From assembly GCF_029892565.1 (NCBI RefSeq), contig NZ_JARXVH010000025.1, forward strand, positions 36,692-100,691: 64,000 nucleotides of DNA, given 5' to 3'. The translations under genes and the position numbers were made by a program. Source of the DNA: Streptomyces pseudovenezuelae (lineage in GTDB: Bacteria > Actinomycetota > Actinomycetes > Streptomycetales > Streptomycetaceae). Each line of letters begins with the position of its first letter. The stretch's first letter is position 1. The notes under the pieces are model-generated. The model was not told the DNA's origin, did no database searches, and worked only from the letters and a program-made list of their open reading frames with translations. This document shows positions 16,859 through 25,844 of this stretch, piece by piece.

Positions 16859-17170
16859 ATGCATAAGTTGGTGGTCCTGTATTCCAAGCCCGCCGACCCT
16901 GACCACTTCCGCGATTACTACGTGACCAACCACCTTCCACTGGTCATGAATTGGCCCGGCCTGCTTGCGTGGCGCTACAGCTTCGACGTGGCGGCGACCA
17001 AGGGAGAAGCGCCGTATTTCGCGGTCTTCGAAGGCGACTTCGCTGACGCCGCCGTCATGGCCGCGGCGCGGGCGTCGCCGCACGGCCAGCGGGTGGCCGC
17101 CGATGTCGCCAACTACGCCACCGGCGGCGCGGTCATCATCCACTATCCCGTGCAGGACGGCACCGGCTGA
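16859..17170 (+). CDS. EthD-domain protein
   Basis: Encodes 103 residues from an ATG with GGACGGAGGTCGTC before it. MHKLVVLYSKPADPDHFRDY, YVTNHLPLVMNWPGLLAWRY and a hydrophobic C-terminal strand match the EthD ferredoxin-like fold, seen in small ring-modifying or accessory proteins. It is followed by the PhzF gene on the same strand after 109 bp. The substrate cannot be read. Confidence 0.75.
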   Translation: MHKLVVLYSKPADPDHFRDYYVTNHLPLVMNWPGLLAWRYSFDVAATKGEAPYFAVFEGDFADAAVMAAARASPHGQRVAADVANYATGGAVIIHYPVQDGTG

Positions 17171-17279
17171 GGCAGGCCGGTACGCTCCGGGACGCGTTCG
17201 GTCGGCCGTTGCGGCCAGGTCCGGCTATCGGCGGACGCCGTTCGCGGTTGCCGGTTCGTTGAGCGTCAAAGGTGGACCG

Positions 17280-18149
17280 ATGTCCTGGCCGGATGTCACG
17301 GTGGTTGATGCGTGCGTGCGGCGCGACGGCCGGGGCGGTAGCCCCACGTCCGTCACCGACGACGACCCGGCGGCGACGGACGCGGACCGGCGTGAGGTCG
17401 CTGCTGCGGCCGGCACCTCGCACGCGGCGTTCCTCGGCCCGGGGCGGACGCCGGACGGTGGCTGGCCGGTCCGGTTCTTCACCGCCACCGCCGAACTGTC
17501 CGGCTGCGGCCACGGCACCGTTGCCGCGCAGGCCGTCCGGTTGACCCGCACCGCGCTGGGCGAGCTGAACGACCGCCAACACACCGGCGGGCGCACGTTC
17601 GACACCGTCGCGATCCGCCACCCCGCCGGCATCGAGGTGTGGTTCGACCAGGGCCTCGTCGCGCTGCGTCACCCGGCACCGGACGAGCGCGCCGCGATCG
17701 TCGCCGCGCTCGGGCTCACCGCGGACGACCCGCATCCGACCGACGCGCCACGGATCGCCGCGCCCGGCGCACCACGCATGCTGGTACCGGTCCGCGACCG
17801 GTCGGCGCTGCTCCGAGTCCACCCACACCTCGGCAGGCTGACAGCGGCGTGCCGGCGGTACGGGCTCCTCGGCTGTTTCGTGTACGTACCGCCGCTGGGC
17901 GACCGACCGGGTGCGGCGCGGATGTTCGCGCCCGCGATCGGTGTCGACGAGGACGTCGCCAACGCCAACAGCACCGGCTGCCTGGCCGCCCACCTGCTCG
18001 ACACGACAGGGGCGCAGACGGTCGCGATCGAGGTGGAGCAGGGCGACACCCTCGGTCGACCGGCCAGCGTGCTCGCTTCGGCCCGACGCGGGCCGGCGGG
18101 CATCACGACCCGGGTCGGCGGGTTTGCGGTGGTCCGCGACGGACACTGA
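17280..18149 (+). CDS. PhzF-family isomerase/epimerase-like protein
   Basis: From ATG 17280 (AAAGGTGGACCG before it) it encodes 289 residues. PDVTVVDACVRRDGRGGSPT corresponds to the PhzF N-terminus (VDVF...GNPA). VRFFTATAELSGCGHGT holds the catalytic glutamate and CGH motif, and the second lobe shows MFAPAIGVDEDVANANSTG followed by CLAAHLL. The usual GNPAAV turn is changed to GGSPTSV. PhzF relatives do proton-shift isomerisations; the pathway is unknown. Confidence 0.8.
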   Translation: MSWPDVTVVDACVRRDGRGGSPTSVTDDDPAATDADRREVAAAAGTSHAAFLGPGRTPDGGWPVRFFTATAELSGCGHGTVAAQAVRLTRTALGELNDRQHTGGRTFDTVAIRHPAGIEVWFDQGLVALRHPAPDERAAIVAALGLTADDPHPTDAPRIAAPGAPRMLVPVRDRSALLRVHPHLGRLTAACRRYGLLGCFVYVPPLGDRPGAARMFAPAIGVDEDVANANSTGCLAAHLLDTTGAQTVAIEVEQGDTLGRPASVLASARRGPAGITTRVGGFAVVRDGH

Positions 18150-18296
18150 GGCGACGACTGGACCGTCCTCTTCTGCGATCCGCGCATGGGGCTGGGGCTG
18201 TCCGCTGCGCTCAAGCGTTGGCACCCGGTGGCGGGCGTCAGCGGGACGCGGTGTCGAGGGCGCGGCTGAGTGGTCCGGGAGATGACCGAGGCGATG

Positions 18297-18682
18297 CTGA
18301 TGGAACTGGACACACGGAACTGCTGGACGCTCGCAAGGCCCTCGACCACCGCGGGCCGCACCTGCTCTCCCTCGCCGCCGTCGACCATGATCTGGCCCGG
18401 GATCGGATCGCGGCCTGGACATCCGATGAACTCGCCGATCCCGACGCGGTGTTGATCGTGGACGAGACCGGGGACGAGAAGTCCTCCACGGACTGCGTCG
18501 GCGCGGCCCGCCAATACTCCGGAGCGTTGGGCGGTATCGGTCTGCGCCAGGTCACCGTCCGCCTCACCTACACCAGCCGGCACGGCCACGCCCCGATCGA
18601 CCGGGCCCTGTACCTCGGCGCCGAGTGGGCCGCCGACGAGGAACGACGCCTGCGGCCGATCGCCTGGATGTCGCACCAGTAG
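18297..18682 (+). pseudogene. IS701-family transposase fragment
   Basis: Translation includes TELLDARKALDHRGPHLLSL, DPDAVLIVDETGDEKSSTDC, VGAARQYSGALGGIGLRQVT and DRALYLGAEWAADEERRL. This is the first-Asp region of IS701-group transposases (VIDETGD.KK). The N-terminus, the remaining catalytic residues and the C-terminus are missing, and the frame ends at 18682. Confidence 0.7.
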
Positions 18683-19195
18683 GGGCTGGTTCCGTTCTCG
18701 TAGCGGAGAGAGATCGTGCCCGAGATGTCGGGGCCCAACAGGATCCAGGCGACCGCGATGGTGACCCTTGGGCCGGATCCGCCCGGGCGAGGTCGTGACC
18801 GGACCCTTCTGTGGGGAGCCAGGGGCCGACGCCGCCGACCTGGACCGGGAAGCCTTCGGCGTGGTCGGACCGGCGGACGGTGTCACGGAGCTTGTGGAGG
18901 TCGCGGACGGGGACGCCGAGGACGGCTTGCGCTGTCAGCGGGGCGAGATTCGTGCCCCTGCTTGCGGAGGCCAGTGTTACCAAGCGGCTAGGGGCCCCGA
19001 GTCGGAGCACCTTCACCTCTCATGTGTCGCTGCGGCAGCAGCCTGGCAGGTGCGTCACCCGTGCCCAACCTTCGGGTGACGCACATCGGTTCACCAAGGG
19101 TCTCCAGGGATTCAGCCCCCGTGCCGCTGCGGGCACCTATCGGCTGGGAGGCGCCCGCCTACGAAGACTGCCGGCATGCCATGGGGGCTCGCCCG
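18683..19195. other. No recognised gene
   Basis: Open frames on both strands look like noise. One minus-strand frame (from 19016) has a protein-like start (MKVLRLGAPSRLVTLASAS) but I recognise no family. The stretch separates IS701 debris from the fucosidase gene's 3' end. Confidence 0.3.
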
Positions 19196-21250
19196 TCAGC
19201 CGACCGGCTTGAACGTCCACATCAGGTTGGTGCTCTGCCTCCACGACCACTGCTTGGCCACGGACCCTGCGGGGACCACGCCGCCGCCGTCGAGGACCAG
19301 TCCCGTGCCGCGGTTGGCGATCGAGTACTGGCCGTTGCCGCGGTCGGTGATCTGCCACTGCTGGTTGGTGCCGCTGTTCCAGGTACCCTGCCGGGCCGGG
19401 TCGCCGTTGCTGGTGGCGCCCCACCCGTCGGCGGCCAGGCCGTTGGTGCGATTGACGAGCCTGTAGTAACCGTTCCCGAGTTCGATCGCCTGCCACTGGA
19501 CATTGGCGTTGTCCACCGGCTCCCACTGCTTCAGGTTCGAGCCGCTGCTGAAACTGCCGCCGCTGTCCAGCACCAGGCCGCTCGTGGCGTTGCCGAGACG
19601 GAAGTACGTGACCGGGTTGAACGTCACCTTCAGCGAGGCGATGGCGTCGTTGTTACCGGTCGTCCGGAGGTCGGCGGCGTTCGAGGTGAACGTCCAGCCG
19701 GTGCCGGTGAAGTTGTCGCCGGAGTAGCCCGTCACCTGGTAGCCGTTGGGCACCAGGATGGAGGAGGCCTGGGCGGGCCCCAGACCGGCGGCGGACAGCT
19801 GGGCGGAGGTGTAGCTGCCCAGCGGCAGAGCGGCGCGGGTGCCTTGGTAGCCGACGTTCTGGAACACCGTCGGGGAGACCCTCGTGGGCATGCCCTGGAC
19901 CTCGACGCACACCACGGAGAGGTCGGCGTTCGGCGCGGTGGCTGGCACGCTGACGTTGATCTGGTCGGTGACGGTGTACGAGAGCGAGACCGAAGGGTTG
20001 TTCAGCAGATAGACGCGGCTGATCGTGTTGTCGATCATCGGGATCTGCAGCTGGCCGTTCGTGGGCCAGGTGAGGACATGGGCGAAGAGCTTGCCGCTCT
20101 TCTTGGTGACCACCCCCCATGCGGGGTCGCTGAGGAACGGGCTGCCGCTGGTGCCGTGAACGCTGTCGCTGTACGTCGCCATCCATGAGGCCAGGCCGTT
20201 CAGGACGGTCTGGGAACCGGCAGTGACGGAGCCATCGCCCTTGGGGCCGATGTTCAGCAGGAGGTTGCCGTCCCGGGACACCACCGTGACGAGCTCCTGG
20301 AGGACGTCCTTGACGGATCTGTAAGTGTTCTCCTTCGACGCGTTGTAGCCCCAGGCGTCGTTCACGGAGGCGCACCGCTCCCACTGTCGGCCCATCGGCT
20401 CGGCGGGCACCCCGAACTCCGCGACGTCGTAGTCGGCGAGACGGTGACCGCGCTTGACCCGCTCGTTGACGATGAGGCCGGGCTTACGGGAGATCAGCCA
20501 GCTGTAGAGGTCGGCGCCGTCCGCTTCCAGCCACCAGTCCTGCAGGGTGGCGCTGGGCGGCTCGTTGAACCAGTCGCCGTCGAACCACAGCAGTGCCGGA
20601 TCGTAGCGGTCCAGCAGCTCCTGAAGCTGCGCCTTCATGTCGGCGATGTAGCCCGTGCGGGCGGCCTGCGACGACATCGTCGTGAGGCCGTTGTCGTGGC
20701 GGTCGGTCTGGGAGGGGTGGTTCCAGTCGAGGATCGAGTAGTACAGGCAGAACTTGATCCCGCGGCTCTCACACTCGGTCTTCAGCTGCATGAGCGGGTC
20801 GGCCTGGAAGCCCTTGAAGTCGTGCAGGTTGTACAGCTTGGTGCCGGTGGTGTCGGTGAAGCCGGGAACGTTGGAGTCCCACATCGCGTAGCCCTCGTGG
20901 TGCTTGGCGGTGATCACGAGGTACTTCATGCCGGCGTTCTTGGCCAGCTCGGCGATCTGGGCGGCGTTGAACTGGGTCGGGTTGAAGTTCTGGGTGACCT
21001 GGGTCTGGTAGTTCGCCTTGGTCCACTGCGAGTTGGTGAACGCCCACTCGCCCTGGCCGAGCTGCGAGTAGGACCCGAAGTGGATGAACATCCCGAACCG
21101 GGCCTGGTACCACCAGTCCATCTTCGAGGGGACGGCGTACGCCGCGGCGGTGGAAGGCCACAAAACCTGCGGCAGCCCGAAGGCCGCCACTCCTCCGGCG
21201 AGGGCGGCGGCCTTCATCAGGGAGCGTCTGCTCAGGGAGGCAGAGGACAT
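19196..21250 (-). CDS. Secreted GH29 alpha-L-fucosidase with C-terminal ricin-type domain
   Basis: The 684-residue protein starts with a twin-arginine-like signal (SLSRRSLMKAAALAGGVAAF). The catalytic domain shows WWYQARFGMFIHFGSYS, the KHHEGYAMW motif (residues 116-124) and the nucleophile Asp224 in LLWFDGDWF. A linker beta-domain follows, and residues about 545-684 form a ricin B-like carbohydrate-binding domain (YFRLGNATSGLVLDSGG; three-fold QxW-type pattern). It should release L-fucose from plant or glycan chains outside the cell. No operon partner; it is transcribed toward the window start. Confidence 0.9.
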   Translation of the reverse strand: MSSASLSRRSLMKAAALAGGVAAFGLPQVLWPSTAAAYAVPSKMDWWYQARFGMFIHFGSYSQLGQGEWAFTNSQWTKANYQTQVTQNFNPTQFNAAQIAELAKNAGMKYLVITAKHHEGYAMWDSNVPGFTDTTGTKLYNLHDFKGFQADPLMQLKTECESRGIKFCLYYSILDWNHPSQTDRHDNGLTTMSSQAARTGYIADMKAQLQELLDRYDPALLWFDGDWFNEPPSATLQDWWLEADGADLYSWLISRKPGLIVNERVKRGHRLADYDVAEFGVPAEPMGRQWERCASVNDAWGYNASKENTYRSVKDVLQELVTVVSRDGNLLLNIGPKGDGSVTAGSQTVLNGLASWMATYSDSVHGTSGSPFLSDPAWGVVTKKSGKLFAHVLTWPTNGQLQIPMIDNTISRVYLLNNPSVSLSYTVTDQINVSVPATAPNADLSVVCVEVQGMPTRVSPTVFQNVGYQGTRAALPLGSYTSAQLSAAGLGPAQASSILVPNGYQVTGYSGDNFTGTGWTFTSNAADLRTTGNNDAIASLKVTFNPVTYFRLGNATSGLVLDSGGSFSSGSNLKQWEPVDNANVQWQAIELGNGYYRLVNRTNGLAADGWGATSNGDPARQGTWNSGTNQQWQITDRGNGQYSIANRGTGLVLDGGGVVPAGSVAKQWSWRQSTNLMWTFKPVG

Positions 21251-21474
21251 GGTGCGGCTCCATGTGTCGAGGTGGGGGAGGACAGGACGTTAGGCGCGGA
21301 AGGTCGGCATGGCGACCCTGCTCCGTGTCACCCTGCTGAAGACATCGGATGGATTTATAGGAGAACCATGATGGCTGCGTCTACAGGTAGGGCAAGATTG
21401 GTCCAAGATCGGGGGAAAGGTGCCTTGTTTCCGGAGGGGTTGCGCCCGAAAGGTCACTCACCCGTCGTCGACTG

Positions 21475-21494
21475 AGATCCCATACATGGGATCT
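21475..21494. promoter_or_regulatory. 20-bp palindrome upstream of the fucosidase gene
   Basis: AGATCCCAT (21475-21483) and ATGGGATCT (21486-21494) flank AC. This perfect dyad lies about 225 bp before the fucosidase start. It looks like an operator of a sugar-responsive GntR- or IclR-type regulator, but no such gene is adjacent, so the regulator is unknown. Confidence 0.5.
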
Positions 21495-21718
21495 ATTGGG
21501 GTAGCTCTTCGCGATCAGGACCCAGCACCCGAGCTGAACGTGAGGTTCCCCGGCGTGCGGGAGGAGCTGATCAGCTGGTCAGGACGGGTTGACGGGGTTT
21601 CAGAAGCCGTATCCCAACCGATCATGGAACGTGCGGGCCGAACAAGTTTCCCGCCGGAGTGATCTTCGCGTGGTGCGCGCATGAAGGCAGGGCCTCTCGG
21701 TAGCTCGGGGATACGACA

Positions 21719-21910
21719 CGCCACCTGCAGCGGGAGGCGCTTCAGGGCCGCAATACCTGGGCCGACGAGCTCGAAGCCCGCCTCGAGGTGTTCCGCTGGC
21801 TGCACCGCTACAACACCCGACGCCGCCACTCCAGCCTCGGACAACGCAGCCCCAGCGCCTACGAGACAGCACTCGAAACAACATCAACTACCCTGGCCCC
21901 AGCCGCATAG
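21719..21910 (+). pseudogene. C-terminal fragment of an IS3-family transposase
   Basis: The frame reads RHLQREALQG, RNTWADELEARLEVFRWLHR, YNTRRRHSSLGQRSPSAYET and stops at TAG 21908. This is the end of the IS3-group integrase core (WI..YN..RRHSALGY.SP..YE). The rest of the element is absent. It abuts the truncated end of a secreted-protein gene, so the insertion probably cut that gene. Confidence 0.75.
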
Positions 21911-21911
21911 C

Positions 21912-22122
21912 CCGTGTCCAGATTCCGGGTCAAGGCCCGTGCGCCGTCGCCGTAGACCTCGTACAGAGAGCCGGCGGCTGCGCCGTGGAAGGCGCCGGTG
22001 TCGGCGGACAGATCGATGACGAGCCGTTCCGGATCCGCGGCGTGGGCGGTGCCGGCGGAGGGGGCAGTGGGCAGGGTGGCGAGGATGGCCGCCACCGCGG
22101 CGCCGGCTCTCGTCGTTCTCAT
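21912..22122 (-). pseudogene. N-terminal stub of a secreted glycoside hydrolase
   Basis: Starts MRTTRAGAAVAAILATLPTA, a signal peptide ending AHA. It continues VIDLSADTGAFHGAAAGSLY, the beginning of Streptomyces secreted hydrolases that read VDL.A..G.F.GGA.GSLYG.Y. Similarity ends after about 60 residues, where the sequence meets the IS3 remnant. The intact protein was probably a large secreted GH39-like or related enzyme; the exact family is uncertain. Confidence 0.55.
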
Positions 22123-22184
22123 CGGTCTTCGTCGCACTGAGGTCTCCGTGGTTGTGCTGCGGGTTCGGACGCCGAACGACGCGG

Positions 22185-22407
22185 ATCGAACCGGTTCGAT
22201 GACGGTGGGTCGGGAAGCTAGCACCGCCGAAATCCACCAGCAATAGCTCCGGCACAGGGAGTTGCGGCAGTTCCCCCCGAGTTTCGGAGCTGTTACGAGG
22301 TGTGTGGTCAGAGGTGTTGACAGCCGCAGTGGTTGTTCCTACGTTCACTTCACGCGAACCGGTTCGATGACCGGCTGTCGCCCCTCGCACCATCGAACCG
22401 GTTCGAT
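22185..22407. promoter_or_regulatory. Three LacI-type operators
   Basis: ATCGAACCGGTTCGAT occurs at 22185-22200 and 22392-22407. Its 12-bp core CGAACCGGTTCG occurs at 22355-22366. All are perfect dyads with a central CpG-type core as LacI-family proteins prefer. The first overlaps the region before the secreted hydrolase stub. The other two are immediately before the divergent LacI gene, so the LacI protein should repress both itself and the hydrolase. Confidence 0.8.
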
Positions 22408-22424
22408 CCATCCAAGGAGTGCCC

Positions 22425-23465
22425 GTGAACATCGGTGAGATCGCCCGGCGGGCCGGTGTCTCGCGGAGCACCGTGTCCTACGCGCTGAGCGGCAAGCGCC
22501 CCGTGTCGGAGGACACCCGCCGGAAGATCCAGCACGTCATCGACGAACTGGGCTACCGACCCAACGCCAGCGCGCGCGCCCTGGCCAACGGCCGGACCAA
22601 CACGATCGGCCTGGTCTTCCCGCCCGCCGGCAACCACTACACCGGCATGCAACTCGACTTCATCGGCAGCGTGGTGGAGGCGGCCGCCGCTCAGGACTAC
22701 GACGTACTGCTGTCTCCCAGCGGCGTCGACAGCGACCGCTCGTTCCAGCGGATGCTGGGGGAGCGGCGGGTCGACGGCGCGATCCTGATGGAGATCAGAC
22801 TGGAGGACGACCGGGTCGATCACCTGGCCGCCCTCGACTTTCCGTCCGTCGCCATCGGCCGGAGCGCGCATCCCGAGGGCACCTGGTGGGTCGGTCTGGA
22901 CCACACCGCGCTGGCGGCGGCGTGCGTCCATCACCTCGCGGACCTCGGTCACCGCCGGGTCGCCTTCGTCAACCGCCCCGAGCAGTTGCTGCGGACGGGA
23001 TACGAGTCGGCTCACCGTGGGCTCGACGGCTTCACCAAGGCCGCGGCCGAACGCGGGCTCACCGTCCGGACGTACTGCTGCGGGGACGACGCCGCGTCCG
23101 GCCAGGCCTGCCTCGAACAGATCCTGCACGACGACCCGGCCACCACCGCTCTGGTCACCCTCAACGAGGCCGCGCTCGGCGGCCTGTACCGCGGACTGAC
23201 CCAGGCCGGTCGTCATGTGCCGCGCGACTTCTCCGTCACCGGCGTCGTGGCGGGCCGGTGGGCGGAGACGGTGACCCCGCAGCTCACCGCGGCGGATGTG
23301 CCGGCGGAGGAGATGGGCCGCCGCGCCGTCGACCTCCTCGTCGAGCGGCTCGACCACCCCGACGCGCCGCCCCGGCACCACCTGCTGACCCCGCCGATCT
23401 CGCTCCGCGCCAGTACTGGCCCCGGCCCCGGCCCCGGCCTGCCGTCGTCCATCGAGTCCCGCTGA
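22425..23465 (+). CDS. LacI-family transcriptional regulator
   Basis: The 346-residue protein starts at GTG 22425, placed 6-7 bases after AAGGAG; a GTG at 22419 is too close. The HTH is VNIGEIARRAGVSRSTVSYA, with the hinge YRPNASARALANGRTNTIGL. The effector domain has the usual two-lobed periplasmic-binding fold. Its own start lies beside three copies of CGAACCGGTTCG. It is followed by an ABC sugar importer, which it most likely controls together with the glycosidase genes downstream. Confidence 0.9.
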   Translation: MNIGEIARRAGVSRSTVSYALSGKRPVSEDTRRKIQHVIDELGYRPNASARALANGRTNTIGLVFPPAGNHYTGMQLDFIGSVVEAAAAQDYDVLLSPSGVDSDRSFQRMLGERRVDGAILMEIRLEDDRVDHLAALDFPSVAIGRSAHPEGTWWVGLDHTALAAACVHHLADLGHRRVAFVNRPEQLLRTGYESAHRGLDGFTKAAAERGLTVRTYCCGDDAASGQACLEQILHDDPATTALVTLNEAALGGLYRGLTQAGRHVPRDFSVTGVVAGRWAETVTPQLTAADVPAEEMGRRAVDLLVERLDHPDAPPRHHLLTPPISLRASTGPGPGPGLPSSIESR

Positions 23466-23604
23466 CCTAGCCCCGCCCCACCTGCTCACCACGGATCACG
23501 GGCACTGCCGTCCACCTCATCGCCGCCGTGACTGTCCGGCATGCCCGCTTCCCCCTCGTCACCCTCCCTCGGCACACCCGTGCCCGAAAACGAAGGAACG
23601 CGCA

Positions 23605-24852
23605 ATGCACAGCTCCGTCAGAGGGCTCCGCCTCACCGCCGCGACCGTGACCGTCCTCGCCGTCGCCGGCACTGCCACCGCCTGTTCCTCCGGTTCGGGC
23701 AGTACCGGCAACAAGGCCGCGGACAGCGGCACCTACACGATCTGGGACCCGTACCCGCAGTTCGACAAGAGCTCCGCGTGGGCGAAGCTGCTCGACGCCT
23801 GCGGCACCAAGGCCGGGGTGAAGATCAAGCGAACCGCGTTCGACACCAGCGACCTGTCGAACAAGGCGCTGCTCGCCGCCCAGCAGGACAACTCCGCCGA
23901 CGTCCTCATCGTCGACAACCCGGTGGTGTCGACCCTGGCCGAGGCCGGCGTCCTCACCACGACCGAGGACAACAAGCTGGACACCTCGAAGGTGGACGCC
24001 AACCTCCTCGCGGCCGGACAGTCGGACGGCAAGACGTACGGCACGCCGATCGGCGCCAACACCCTCGGCCTCTACTACAACAAGACGGTGCTGAAGCAGG
24101 CCGGGGTGGACATAGCCACGGTCAAGGACTGGAAGTCGCTCACCGCGGCGCTCGCGAAGGTCAAGAAGGCCGGCAAGAAGGGCATCACGTTCTCCGCGAT
24201 CGGCACGGAGGAGGGCACCTTCCAGTTCCTGCCCTGGTACTGGGGATCGGGCGCCCAGTTGACCGCGCTCGACTCCGACCAGGCCGTCACCGCGCTGACG
24301 TTGTGGAAGGACTGGCTGAAGAACGGCTACGCCCCCAACTCCGTCCTCAACAACACACAGACCACCAGCTGGCAGGAGTTCGCGAGCGGCGACTACGCGT
24401 TCAGCGAGAACGGCACCTGGCAGCTCGCCAACGCCGCGAAGGCCGGCTTCGACTACGGGGTCATCCCCGTCCCCGCCGCCGACGGCGCCAGCGCGTCCGC
24501 CCCGACCGGCGGCGAGTTCGTCACCATCCCTGTCCAGGGCAAGACCGACCGCTACGCCACCTCGCAGAAGATCGTGACCTGCCTGACCAGCACCGACAAC
24601 CTCCTCAACACCGACACCACGCTGTCCTACGTGGCGCCCACCTCCGAGGTGCAGGGCAAGCAGGTCGCGGCGAACGCCGAGTTGAAGCCCTGGGTCGACG
24701 CGGTCAAGGCGGCCAAGGGGCGCACCAGCGACGACCTGGGCACCAAGTACCCGAAGATCTCCGAGCAGTTGTGGAAGGCGGTCCAGTCCGCACTCAGTGG
24801 TGCGCAGTCGCCCAAGGACGCGCTGGCCGCGGCGCAGTCCGCCGTCAAGTAG
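23605..24852 (+). CDS. ABC sugar-binding lipoprotein
   Basis: Encodes 415 residues. A signal peptide ends in the lipobox GTATAC with Cys27, so the protein is membrane-anchored outside. The mature part has the features of family-1 solute-binding proteins (YGTPIGANTLGLYYNKTVLK, then AFSENGTW, then TGGEFVTIP). It delivers an oligosaccharide to the two permeases encoded next. The RBS GAAGGAACG fits the ATG at 23605. The ligand is probably a product of the neighbouring glycosidases. Confidence 0.9.
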   Translation: MHSSVRGLRLTAATVTVLAVAGTATACSSGSGSTGNKAADSGTYTIWDPYPQFDKSSAWAKLLDACGTKAGVKIKRTAFDTSDLSNKALLAAQQDNSADVLIVDNPVVSTLAEAGVLTTTEDNKLDTSKVDANLLAAGQSDGKTYGTPIGANTLGLYYNKTVLKQAGVDIATVKDWKSLTAALAKVKKAGKKGITFSAIGTEEGTFQFLPWYWGSGAQLTALDSDQAVTALTLWKDWLKNGYAPNSVLNNTQTTSWQEFASGDYAFSENGTWQLANAAKAGFDYGVIPVPAADGASASAPTGGEFVTIPVQGKTDRYATSQKIVTCLTSTDNLLNTDTTLSYVAPTSEVQGKQVAANAELKPWVDAVKAAKGRTSDDLGTKYPKISEQLWKAVQSALSGAQSPKDALAAAQSAVK

Positions 24853-24872
24853 CCGGGAACCAGGGCCTGTTG

Positions 24873-25844
24873 ATGAGCCATACGACGAAAGTGTCGCACC
24901 GGCGGCCGGTCCGCCTGGCGAGTGGTGCGGCTCCCACCGCACCGCCCCGGGCCCGGCGCCGCCCCACCTCCCAGCAGTGGGCCGCCTGGGCATTCCTCAC
25001 ACCGGTGACCCTCTACCTCGTCCTCTTCTACGCCTATCCCCTCTACCGCAACATCGATCTGAGCCTGCGCAACTACACCGTCCGGTCCTTCGTCCAGGGC
25101 GACGCACCGTTCACGGGCCTGGCGAACTACCGCAATGTTCTCCACGACCCGACCTTCGCCCCGGCCCTGCTGCACACCGTGGTCTTCACCTCCGTATGCC
25201 TGGTCTTCCAATACGCCATCGGCCTGGCCCTCGCGGTCTTCTTCAACCAGCGCTTCCGGCTCTCCGCGACCCTGCGGGCCCTCTTCCTCGTGCCCTGGCT
25301 GCTGCCGTTGATCGTCTCCGCGTCCACCTGGTCGTGGATGCTCAACAGCGACTCCGGAGTCGTCAATTCAGCTCTGCACGCCGTCGGCATCGGGCCGGTG
25401 AACTGGCTGACCGCACCGGGCTGGTCGCTGGCCTCGGTGATCATCGCGAACATCTGGATCGGCGTCCCGTTCAATCTGGTTGTCCTCCACAGCGGTCTGC
25501 AGTCCATCCCCGCGAGCCTCTACGAAGCAGCCGCCCTCGACGGGGCGAACGCCTGGCAGCGGTTCAGGCGCATCACCTTCCCACTGCTGCGCCCGGTGTC
25601 CGCGATCACCCTGCTACTGGGCCTCGTCTACACGCTCAAGGTCTTCGACATCATCTGGATCATGACCAAGGGCGGCCCGGCCGACTCGTCCACCACCTTC
25701 GCCACCTGGTCCTACCAACTCGGCTTCGGCAACATGCTGCCCGCCTTCGGTCCGGGAGCGGCCGTCGGAAACCTGCTCGTAGTCGCCGCCTTGGTGTTCG
25801 GACTGGTCTACATCAGGGTCCAGCGGAAGCAGGGGTTGTCATGA
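24873..25844 (+). CDS. ABC sugar transporter permease (MalF type)
   Basis: The 323 residues form about six membrane helices, starting AAWAFLTPVTLYLVLFYAYP. The ATPase-docking EAA loop reads SLYEAAALDGANAWQRFRRI, then TFPLLRP. The gene follows the binding protein by 20 bp and overlaps the next permease gene by four bases (ATGA). No ATPase gene is present in the cluster; in Streptomyces a shared MsiK-type ATPase usually energises such importers. Confidence 0.9.
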   Translation: MSHTTKVSHRRPVRLASGAAPTAPPRARRRPTSQQWAAWAFLTPVTLYLVLFYAYPLYRNIDLSLRNYTVRSFVQGDAPFTGLANYRNVLHDPTFAPALLHTVVFTSVCLVFQYAIGLALAVFFNQRFRLSATLRALFLVPWLLPLIVSASTWSWMLNSDSGVVNSALHAVGIGPVNWLTAPGWSLASVIIANIWIGVPFNLVVLHSGLQSIPASLYEAAALDGANAWQRFRRITFPLLRPVSAITLLLGLVYTLKVFDIIWIMTKGGPADSSTTFATWSYQLGFGNMLPAFGPGAAVGNLLVVAALVFGLVYIRVQRKQGLS

